A DNA stretch of 12,345 nucleotides from Aquificota bacterium (lineage in GTDB: Bacteria > Aquificota > Aquificia > Aquificales > Hydrogenothermaceae), in NCBI GenBank assembly GCA_013153295.1, contig JAADEV010000095.1, forward strand, positions 1 to 12,345, read 5' to 3'. Of the stretch, positions 6,854 to 12,345 are shown one piece after another. Position 1 is the first letter of the stretch, and every line of letters starts with the position of its first letter. The position numbers and the translations under genes were made by a program. The notes below the pieces were generated by a model, which was given only the letters and a program-made list of their open reading frames with translations, had not been told where the DNA came from and did not search any database.

Positions 6854-7092
6854 CTTACTTTCCTTACTATAACTTCCCAGAGGTTATCACCTATTTGGTT
6901 TACCTGTAAAACTTCCTGTCCTTCTTCTCTCATACTTTTAGGCACATTTTCAACAGATGGCTTGTAATCTAATATAACCTTTAATACTTCCCCTTCTGCC
7001 ATCTGTTCAAGTATCAGTTTACTTTTTACAAATGTAAACGGGCAAACCTCCCCTTTTAAATCCAGTTCCCTATCTATCTTTATATTTTCCAT
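6850..7092 (-). CDS. tusA: TusA-family sulfur carrier with variant CPFT motif
   Basis: Small cytosolic sulfur carrier (80 residues, a typical TusA length). It has the TusA/SirA fold signature DLKGEVCPFTFVKSKL at residues 11-26, where Cys17 is the expected persulfide carrier. The canonical CPxP is replaced by CPFT, a variant found in TusA-like subfamilies associated with DsrE-type partners, so the partner may differ from that of E. coli TusA. TusA proteins take sulfur from cysteine desulfurases or rhodaneses and hand it to DsrEFH/TusBCD, molybdopterin or thiouridine pathways. The Shine-Dalgarno sequence GGAGG overlaps the stop codon of the upstream MoeB-like gene (TAGGAGG), with 9 bp between the genes. 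Its TGA overlaps the dsrE-like ATG by 4 bp. Confidence 0.85.
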   Translation of the reverse strand: MENIKIDRELDLKGEVCPFTFVKSKLILEQMAEGEVLKVILDYKPSVENVPKSMREEGQEVLQVNQIGDNLWEVIVRKVR

Positions 7093-7101
7093 TTATGCCT
7101 C

Positions 7102-7920
7102 CTAAAAATGTATATCACAGGACTGGTCATACTCTATCAGTTCCTTAACCGTTGGATTTTCTCCACATAGGGGACATTTCTTGTCCTTTCTTAGTTTTAC
7201 TGTGTTAAACTCAGTTGTAAGGGCATCAAACACAAGTAATCTACCTACTAAAGGTTCCCCTATTTCTAATATTAGTTTAAGGGCTTCGTTTGCCTGTAAT
7301 GTTCCCATTATCCCGCCTACAACACCTAACAGACCTGCCTCTTGACAGGAAGGAACAAGCCCGGGAGGTGGTGGTTCAGGGAAAAGACATCTATAACAAG
7401 GTGTGTTTTCTTTATCCCTGTAATCAAATGTGGTAAGTTGCCCCTCAAAACGGAGTATAGCCGCAGATACAAGGGGTTTACCAAGGAAATAGCAAGCATC
7501 GTTTATTAAAAATCTCGTTGGAAAGTTATCAGACCCATCAAGGACTATATCGTAATCTTTTATAATATCAAGCACATTGTCTTTGTTTATCTTTTGGTTG
7601 TAGGTGATAATCTTAACATCTGGATTTAGGGCTTCAAGGGTTTGTTTTGCGGACAGGACTTTTGGCATTCCCACCCTTTCTGTGTTGTGTAGTATCTGTC
7701 TTTGTAGGTTTGAAAAATCCACCACATCAAAATCCACTATACCAATAGTTCCCACACCTGCCGCCGCAAGGTAGTATAGGGAAGGTGAACCTAAACCACC
7801 TGCACCGATAACCAGCACTTTGGACTGGAGTAGTTTCTGCTGTCCCTTTCCACCAACTTCAGGTAGTATTATATGTCTACTGTATCTTTTTATCTGTTCC
7901 TCTGTAAACTGGAAAGACAT
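7102..7920 (-). CDS. moeB: MoeB/ThiF-type E1-like adenylyltransferase
   Basis: ATP-dependent enzyme that adenylates the C-terminal Gly-Gly of a ubiquitin-like sulfur carrier (MoaD for molybdopterin, ThiS for thiamine). The 272 residues show the E1 order: RYSRHIILPEVG (12-23); nucleotide loop GAGGLG (39-44); NLQRQ (71-75) with Arg74; Lys87 in GMPK; LDGSDNFPTR (127-136) with Asp131; two zinc-binding CxxC pairs at Cys175/178 and Cys249/252; and Cys192 in PSCQEAG, the position of the ThiF/MoeB-family conserved cysteine. There is no C-terminal rhodanese domain as in the MoeBR/MOCS3 type, so sulfur must come from another protein. It heads the operon with tusA-dsrEFH-pdxA, and a GAGGTG site precedes the ATG. 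No MoaD or ThiS gene is nearby, so MoeB and ThiF cannot be separated; the symbol is by similarity. Confidence 0.85.
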   Translation of the reverse strand: MSFQFTEEQIKRYSRHIILPEVGGKGQQKLLQSKVLVIGAGGLGSPSLYYLAAAGVGTIGIVDFDVVDFSNLQRQILHNTERVGMPKVLSAKQTLEALNPDVKIITYNQKINKDNVLDIIKDYDIVLDGSDNFPTRFLINDACYFLGKPLVSAAILRFEGQLTTFDYRDKENTPCYRCLFPEPPPPGLVPSCQEAGLLGVVGGIMGTLQANEALKLILEIGEPLVGRLLVFDALTTEFNTVKLRKDKKCPLCGENPTVKELIEYDQSCDIHF

Positions 7921-7952
7921 CTACCACACCTCTCTTATATGGGAAATATAAA

Positions 7953-7980
7953 ACTATATGATATATTACTGGTCTGTTAA
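7953..7980 (-). promoter_or_regulatory. Putative promoter of the moeB-tusA-dsrEFH-pdxA operon
   Basis: On the minus strand a TTAACA -35-like hexamer (7980-7975) and a TATAGT -10-like hexamer (7958-7953) are 16 bases apart, each with one mismatch to consensus. Transcription would start near 7946 and give a leader of about 26 bases containing the GAGGTG ribosome binding site. The surrounding DNA is AT-rich, so chance matches are possible. Confidence 0.45.
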
Positions 7981-8046
7981 ATTCAAACATCCTATCTTAA
8001 CCTAATGATAAAATAATTTAAAAACCAGATAAAACAAAGGAGAGAA

Positions 8047-9705
8047 ATGAAAAATCAGATTAAAGAGAAGATTATCCAAACTGTATCACAAAAATTTCCA
8101 CAGACACTACAGTTAAAGGACAAAATAAAGGTTGACATTCCAAAGGAAGAAAAATTTGGGGATTTTGCCACAAATATAGCCTTCCTACTAAGTAAACCAG
8201 TTGGTAAAAAGCCTATAGAGGTGGCAAAGGAGATACAGGAATTACTGCAACAACAGGAAGATTTTTCAAAAGTAGAGGTAGCCGGAGGGGGATTTGTTAA
8301 CATCTTCCTGTCCCCTGCCTTTTACAAAAAAGTGTTAAAAAAAGTTGTAAAGGAAGGTGAACGCTACGGGGAGAGAAGGGAAAAAGACAGGGGAAGGATT
8401 AATATAGAGTTTGTTAGTGCAAACCCTACAGGTCCCCTACACCTTGGACACGGAAGGGGGGCAGTGGTTGGGAATGTGCAGGCAAACCTTTACGACTATA
8501 TGGGATACAAAGTTGAAAGGGAGTTTTACATAAACGACGCAGGAAACCAGATAAAAAAATTAGGAAAATCTGTTTACGCCAGATTTAGACAGATAGAAGA
8601 CCCTACATACCCGTTCCCAGAGGACGGATACCACGGAGACTACATAAAGGATATAGCCCAACACCTTTACAAGTATGAAAGGGAAAAGATACTCTCAATG
8701 GTAGATGAAAGTCAGGCTGTAGACTTTTGCGGTGAATTTGCAAAACAGATGCTTTTAGAAAGGATAAAAGAGGATTTAAAGGAGTTTGGGGTTGAGTTTG
8801 ATATATGGTTTAGTGAGAAAAAGCTGTATGACAGTGGAAAGGTGGAAGAAGCCCTACAGATACTAAAAGAAAAGGGTTTACTCTATGAGAAAGACGGGGC
8901 AGTATGGCTTAAAACAACCGAGTTTGGGGACGATAAAGACAGGGTTGTTATAAAATCTGATGGCAGTTATACATACTTTGCAGGGGATATTGCCTACCAC
9001 TACGATAAGCTAAAAAGGGGCTATGACTTTATTGTTAATGTGTGGGGGGCAGACCACCACGGTTATATCCCAAGGCTAAAAGGGGCTGTTATCTCCCTCG
9101 GTGCAGACGAAAACTGGTTCAATGTAATACTTATCCAGATGGTAAAGCTGTTTAAAGGTGGTCAGGAAGTTAAAATGTCCAAAAGGGCAGGGGACTTTAT
9201 ACCACTTAAGTATCTTATTGATGAAGTTGGGAAAGATGCGGTTATATACTTCTTTTTAACAAAGGACAGTAATACACACCTTAACTTTGATATAGACCTT
9301 GCCCTTAAGAAAAGTGCAGAAAACCCAGTTTACTATGTCCAGTATGCCCACGCCAGAATATCAAGTGTTTTCAGGGAGGCTAAAGAAAGGTTCGGATTTG
9401 ATGTGGAAAAGGATTTTGAAGGGGATGTATCACTATTAGATAAACCTGTAGAAAGGGCAATAATGAAGTATTTAGCATCACTACCAGACCTTGTTGTAGA
9501 GGCTGGGGAACAGAAACAGCCACACAAACTAACCCAGATAACATATACCCTTGCATCACACTTTCACTACTACTACAATAACTTTAAGTTTTTAGTTGAA
9601 GACCAGAAACTTATGGAAGCAAGACTTTATTTACTAAAAGGGGTAAGGGAAGGGCTTAGAACCCTTTTCCGCCTTATGGGTATAACACCATTGGAGAGGA
9701 TGTAA
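8047..9705 (+). CDS. argS: Arginyl-tRNA synthetase
   Basis: Class Ia aminoacyl-tRNA synthetase that charges tRNA-Arg. The 552-residue length is normal. Visible parts: the ArgRS-specific N-terminal additive domain (about 1-110); the HIGH motif as HLGHG (132-136) inside the typical VSANPTGPLHLGHGRG context; the IWFSEKKLYDSGKVEEAL block; a clear KMSKR at 376-380 followed by AGDFIPL, where many ArgRS have a degraded KMSKS; and the C-terminal DALR anticodon-binding domain ending LFRLMGITPLERM. The ATG is preceded by AAAGGAG (8036-8042). It is the first gene of a plus-strand operon, and the SPOR-domain gene begins one base after its stop. I see no promoter in 7921-8046 with both boxes well matched for this direction. 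Confidence 0.97.
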   Translation: MKNQIKEKIIQTVSQKFPQTLQLKDKIKVDIPKEEKFGDFATNIAFLLSKPVGKKPIEVAKEIQELLQQQEDFSKVEVAGGGFVNIFLSPAFYKKVLKKVVKEGERYGERREKDRGRINIEFVSANPTGPLHLGHGRGAVVGNVQANLYDYMGYKVEREFYINDAGNQIKKLGKSVYARFRQIEDPTYPFPEDGYHGDYIKDIAQHLYKYEREKILSMVDESQAVDFCGEFAKQMLLERIKEDLKEFGVEFDIWFSEKKLYDSGKVEEALQILKEKGLLYEKDGAVWLKTTEFGDDKDRVVIKSDGSYTYFAGDIAYHYDKLKRGYDFIVNVWGADHHGYIPRLKGAVISLGADENWFNVILIQMVKLFKGGQEVKMSKRAGDFIPLKYLIDEVGKDAVIYFFLTKDSNTHLNFDIDLALKKSAENPVYYVQYAHARISSVFREAKERFGFDVEKDFEGDVSLLDKPVERAIMKYLASLPDLVVEAGEQKQPHKLTQITYTLASHFHYYYNNFKFLVEDQKLMEARLYLLKGVREGLRTLFRLMGITPLERM

Positions 9706-9706
9706 A

Positions 9707-10549
9707 ATGGAGCGGGATTTTAAAGACGCAATTAAAAGGGCAGAGGAAGTAAGGAAACAAAAAAGGGCAAAGATGATTTTTATCCTTGTAGGGCTACTTA
9801 TAATGGTAGTTTTAGGTATTATAGGTATTAACCTCTTTGCCCAAACAGAACCGAAACAACCTCAGTATCCAAGACCAAACATTGAAGATGTGGTAAAAGC
9901 CCCTACACAGCCTAAATACGAAGAGGAGCTGAACAAACTAAAGGCAGAAGAAACCCCAGAAACAACGGAGATGGAAGAAGAAAAGAAAATGGAAGAAAAG
10001 CCTGAACCAAAGGTGAATGTGGCAGAGAAAGTAGAGGAAAAGAAAGAAGGGGATACAAATATTACAGGTGAAAAGGTAGAAATTCTTTATGAAAGTGAGC
10101 TTACACAGAAAAAACAGACAGTAGAAACGGAAACAACAGCCACAGCTACCAAAACAGAAAGCACCACCACACAACAGACAACCGCAACAACCACCAAAAC
10201 AGAGGAAAAGAAGGTAGAAAAGAAACAAACAGCAGAGAAGCCTAAAACAACAGTTAAAACAGAAAAAACCACAAAACCACCTAAGAAAACAATAAAAAAA
10301 GCAGAAAAAACAAACAAGGTAATTGTAATTCTAAGGGAGCATCTACCATCTGGATACTATATACAGCTTGGGGCATTCTCAGACAAAACAAAGGCTATAA
10401 GGTTTGCCTCAAAGGTGAATACAGATAAGCTGTATGTGGTTAAAGAAGGTGTGTTATACAAGGTGTTAGTTGGAAAGTTTTCCACAAGGAAGGAGGCTTA
10501 CAGAACACTTAGAAAGTTAAATGTTAAAGGTTTTGTTAGAAAGCTGTAG
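9707..10549 (+). CDS. SPOR-domain membrane protein with long Lys/Glu/Thr linker
   Basis: Predicted single-pass inner-membrane protein of 280 residues with a periplasmic peptidoglycan-binding end. It has a charged cytoplasmic N-terminus (1-22), one membrane helix (about 23-45), a low-complexity linker (about 46-205) that shifts from acidic Glu/Lys to Thr/Lys-rich with an imperfect TAT(A/T)TKTE repeat, and a C-terminal SPOR domain starting YYIQLGAFSD (217-226) with the second half VLVGKFSTRKEAYRTL. SPOR domains bind denuded glycan strands and often localise to division sites; FtsN and DedD share this layout, but the linker prevents a confident orthology call. The ATG lies one base after the argS stop with GGAGAGG upstream, and pgm follows 9 bases after its TAG. 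The composition of the linker gives Cys/Phe-rich false frames on the other strand. Confidence 0.85.
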   Translation: MERDFKDAIKRAEEVRKQKRAKMIFILVGLLIMVVLGIIGINLFAQTEPKQPQYPRPNIEDVVKAPTQPKYEEELNKLKAEETPETTEMEEEKKMEEKPEPKVNVAEKVEEKKEGDTNITGEKVEILYESELTQKKQTVETETTATATKTESTTTQQTTATTTKTEEKKVEKKQTAEKPKTTVKTEKTTKPPKKTIKKAEKTNKVIVILREHLPSGYYIQLGAFSDKTKAIRFASKVNTDKLYVVKEGVLYKVLVGKFSTRKEAYRTLRKLNVKGFVRKL

Positions 10550-10558
10550 AGGAGGAAC

Positions 10559-11953
10559 ATGGGAATAAAGTTTGGGACAGACGGTTGGAGGGCAGTAATA
10601 TCCAAAGATTTCACCTTTGACAATCTACTTAAAGTAGCACAGGGACACGCCACGTCTCTAAAGGCAGTAGGGGGAAAAAAGGTAGTTATTGGATACGATA
10701 CCAGATTTATGTCTGAGGAATACTCCTCAACAGTTGCAGAGGTATTTTCCTCCAATGGCTTTAAGGTTGTTCTATCAGATGGTTTTACAACAACCCCAGC
10801 AGTATCCCTTGCCACAAGGGATTGGGGAGCAGATGAAGGGGTTGTTATCACAGCCTCCCACAACACATACCAGTATCACGGATACAAAATAAAAGGTAGC
10901 TACGGAGGGGCAGGAACAGAGGAAATTATAAAAAGGGTTGAGAAGGCTATAGGAAAAGAGCCACCGAAAACAGGGAAAAAGGAGTGGGAAAAGGCAGACC
11001 TTAACAGCTACTATCTAAACACAATTAAAAAGTATTTAGATATGCCACTTATAAACAGCCTCCAAGGGAAAGTAGTCCACGACCCTATGTTTGGGGCGAC
11101 ACAGGGATTACTTAAAAAACTACTGGATAAAACAGAGGTATTAGAGATAAACAACTACAGGGACGCATTCTTTGGGTTCAAACACCCTGAACCTATAGAC
11201 AAAAACCTTACAGAGCTAAAAACAGCAGTAGTTAAAGAAAAGGCATTAATGGGAATAGCAAATGATGGTGATGGGGACAGGGTAGGTATAGTTGACGAAA
11301 AAGGGGAGTTTCTTAGTACCCAAGTGGTGTTTGCCTTACTCCTTCTACACACAGTAAGGGTAAAAGGATTTAAAGGGGCTGTTGCAAAAACAGTATCAAC
11401 AACATCTTTAGTGGATAAAATAGCTGAAAAAGAAGGGCTTAAAGTATACACAACCCCTGTAGGGTTTAAACATATAGCAAAGGTTTTCCTAAATGAGCAG
11501 GTAGCCTTTGGTGGAGAGGAAAGTGGAGGGTATGCCTTCGGTTTCCATATACCAGAAAGGGACGGACTGTTGGCAGGGGCAATGCTACTTGAGATGGTAG
11601 CCTACCACAAAAAGCCCCTTTCAGAAATAGTAAAAGAGCTATTTAGTGAGTTTGGTTCTGCATACTACAAAAGACTTGACCTAAAGGTAGAGGGAGACCA
11701 AGGTAGACAACTGGTAGAAAGGCTGAAGGAAAAATCACCTAAGCAGATTGCAGGTAAAAGTGTTAAAAGTGTAAATACCTTAGACGGTGTAAGACTGGAC
11801 TTTGATAACGGGGGCTGGGTTTTATTCCGTGCATCTGGAACAGAGCCAGTTCTAAGGATATATGTTGAGATGCCAAAGGTGGAAGAGGTTGATTTAATCC
11901 TACAGGAAAGCAAAAAAATGGTCGGACACCCCCAGAAACATAATAAAAACTAA
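10559..11953 (+). CDS. Alpha-D-phosphohexomutase (phosphoglucomutase/phosphomannomutase family)
   Basis: Cytosolic enzyme that shifts phosphate between the 1 and 6 positions of hexoses, feeding nucleotide-sugar and storage-polysaccharide synthesis. The 464 residues show all four active-site segments: phosphoserine loop TASHN with Ser100; metal loop DGDGDR (236-241); sugar-specificity loop GEESGG (319-324); and phosphate-binding loop RASGTEP (424-430). The N-terminus FGTDGWRA is also typical. Glucose versus mannose specificity cannot be settled from the loops. A GGAGG site precedes the ATG, and the gene is third in the argS operon. The C-terminus is odd: after the usual helix (ESKKMV) it ends GHPQKHNKN, encoded by one arm and part of the loop of the inverted repeat that adjoins the tnpB element, so the natural tail may have been altered. 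Confidence 0.92.
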   Translation: MGIKFGTDGWRAVISKDFTFDNLLKVAQGHATSLKAVGGKKVVIGYDTRFMSEEYSSTVAEVFSSNGFKVVLSDGFTTTPAVSLATRDWGADEGVVITASHNTYQYHGYKIKGSYGGAGTEEIIKRVEKAIGKEPPKTGKKEWEKADLNSYYLNTIKKYLDMPLINSLQGKVVHDPMFGATQGLLKKLLDKTEVLEINNYRDAFFGFKHPEPIDKNLTELKTAVVKEKALMGIANDGDGDRVGIVDEKGEFLSTQVVFALLLLHTVRVKGFKGAVAKTVSTTSLVDKIAEKEGLKVYTTPVGFKHIAKVFLNEQVAFGGEESGGYAFGFHIPERDGLLAGAMLLEMVAYHKKPLSEIVKELFSEFGSAYYKRLDLKVEGDQGRQLVERLKEKSPKQIAGKSVKSVNTLDGVRLDFDNGGWVLFRASGTEPVLRIYVEMPKVEEVDLILQESKKMVGHPQKHNKN

Positions 11954-11992
11954 AACATAATAAAAACTAACAAAATGTTTCTGAAAGTGTCC
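11924..11992. repeat. Long interrupted inverted repeat at the pgm/tnpB junction
   Basis: GGACAC (11924-11929), a CCC spacer and CAGAAACAT (11933-11941) pair perfectly with ATGTTTCTG (11975-11983), an AAA spacer and GTGTCC (11987-11992). This makes 15 base pairs with a 3x3 internal loop, closing a 33-base AT-rich loop. The left arm is the end of the pgm coding region and the right arm is the 3' end of tnpB. It could act as a bidirectional hairpin between convergent genes or be part of the element's right end. No T-run follows either arm closely, so it is not a classical intrinsic terminator. Confidence 0.6.
11936..11969. repeat. Exact 17-bp tandem duplication holding both convergent stop codons
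   Basis: AAACATAATAAAAACTA occurs twice head to tail (11936-11952 and 11953-11969) with no mismatch. The first copy ends at the second base of the pgm TAA stop, and the second copy contains the tnpB TAG stop (complement of 11967-11969). Removing one unit would leave both stops and both proteins unchanged, so the duplication is neutral for coding and looks like recent slippage or repair. Confidence 0.85.
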
Positions 11993-12345
11993 TTCGCCTA
12001 TCTTTTGATAGGGAAATACTATCGGCTATGTCTCTTAAGACACTCGCCGAATACTTGCCAAATAAATTAAACTTTATCGGTCTTGATAACTTATCTAACC
12101 AGTTTTGCAGTTTTATAAACTGCTCTTTTACACTTTTACCTAACCCCTTAATTGCTATGTTTAATGCTCCGTTTAAATCTGCATTGTAAACCTTATTTGT
12201 CTTATTGTCTTTGAAAAGACCCCTTTTTACCCTTCTCCCGTTAAACTCTTTTTTTTCTAAATCTCCAGTTATAGACGATGTTTTTGATGTATAGCTTTCT
12301 TCTTCAGTTATTACTAAATCTATCCCTGCTATATCGCATTTGTAT
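11967..12345 (-). CDS. tnpB: TnpB-type RuvC nuclease (IS200/IS605 OrfB), C-terminal fragment cut by right edge
   Basis: Reading the minus strand from the right edge gives 125 residues without a stop before TAG. The pattern ITEEESYTSK(T), then GRRVKRGLF and VYNADLNGALNI, is the conserved C-terminus of IS200/IS605 OrfB/TnpB; the Asp in NADLNGALNI is the third RuvC catalytic residue. The zinc-finger cysteines (CxxC...CxxC) normally between YTSK and this Asp are absent, with Ser at TSSITG, as in the known TnpB subgroup lacking the finger. After NGALNI a further ~60 residues follow (to SKDRRRTLSETFC), longer than many TnpBs. The N-terminal and first RuvC parts lie outside the window, so whether the gene is intact is unknown. 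It converges on pgm, with 13 bp between the stops. No tnpA is visible. Confidence 0.85.
   Translation of the reverse strand, partial: YKCDIAGIDLVITEEESYTSKTSSITGDLEKKEFNGRRVKRGLFKDNKTNKVYNADLNGALNIAIKGLGKSVKEQFIKLQNWLDKLSRPIKFNLFGKYSASVLRDIADSISLSKDRRRTLSETFC

Larger units (their letters stand above)
11924..12050 (-). ncRNA. Candidate omega-RNA (TnpB guide RNA) scaffold overlapping the tnpB 3' end
   Basis: TnpB nucleases use an RNA transcribed from the 3' end of tnpB and the element's right end. Here the minus-strand transcript would meet, in order, a two-part hairpin (TCGGC 12022-12026 with GCCGA 12046-12050, enclosing GTCT/AGAC at 12030-12033 and 12038-12041), a hairpin CCTATC/GATAGG with a four-base loop (11997-12012), and the long interrupted stem at 11924-11992. 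GTGTCC can alternatively pair with GACACT (12039-12044), as in a pseudoknot. If the right end lies near 11924, any guide would read pgm antisense. All of this is inferred from pairing and position, and the exact limits are unknown. Confidence 0.3.

Noticed and set aside
7981..8046. Promoter for argS (TTAACC at 7997-8002 with AT-rich DNA downstream)
   Set aside because: No -10-like hexamer lies at a 16-18 base spacing; the AT-rich sequence makes partial matches meaningless.
9938..10317. Cys/Phe/Val-rich reading frames on the minus strand
   Set aside because: They are composition shadows of the Lys/Thr-rich SPOR linker; no ribosome binding site and no recognisable motif.
1..12345. CRISPR array, tRNA or rRNA genes
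   Set aside because: No regularly spaced repeats or cloverleaf/rRNA sequence were seen, and almost all the window is coding.

Overview
The window looks like chromosomal DNA of a thermophilic, chemolithotrophic bacterium, most likely Aquificota (Hydrogenothermaceae-like). The basis is indirect: AT-rich DNA, arginine written almost only as AGA/AGG and isoleucine often as ATA, very tight gene packing with frequent TTG/GTG starts, a futalosine-pathway menaquinone gene, a stand-alone MnmC2 methyltransferase of the kind known in Aquifex, and a TusA/DsrEFH-type sulfur relay. No 16S or other phylogenetic marker is present, so this is inference.

Layout. (1) 1-282 (+): the 3' end of an ABC-2 type permease cut by the left edge. 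(2) 277-2916 (-): an overlapping operon of a TauE/SafE-type (TSUP) exporter, mqnA (chorismate dehydratase) and mnmC2 (tRNA U34 methyltransferase). (3) 2917-2999: a short divergent intergenic region with a clear sigma-70-type promoter for amt and a perfect 17-bp palindrome covering its -10 box. (4) 3000-5011 (+): ammonium transporter amt followed by a YmdB-family phosphodiesterase. (5) 4992-7920 (-): a translationally coupled operon, in transcription order a MoeB/ThiF-type E1-like enzyme, TusA, DsrE-, DsrF- and DsrH-like subunits, and pdxA. (6) 7921-8046: a second divergent intergenic region. (7) 8047-11953 (+): argS, a SPOR-domain membrane protein and a phosphohexomutase in one operon. (8) 11967-12345 (-): the C-terminal part of a TnpB-type (IS200/IS605 OrfB) RuvC protein lacking its zinc-finger cysteines, cut by the right edge.

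How the parts fit. The most coherent functional unit is the sulfur operon. An E1-like adenylyltransferase without a rhodanese domain is co-transcribed with a TusA/DsrEFH relay that could supply persulfide sulfur for a ubiquitin-like carrier, and pdxA makes a precursor of PLP, the cofactor of cysteine desulfurases that normally load TusA. The most unusual DNA is at 11924-12050, where the pgm and tnpB 3' ends meet. A 17-bp tandem duplication holds both stop codons, sits inside a long interrupted inverted repeat, and is next to a hairpin-rich tnpB 3' coding region. This is where the end of the element, and the guide-RNA scaffold (omega RNA) that accompanies TnpB proteins, would be expected.

No tRNA, rRNA or CRISPR array was seen, and no convincing canonical intrinsic terminator. 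Both fully visible convergent gene pairs upstream of 5011 overlap at their stop codons.
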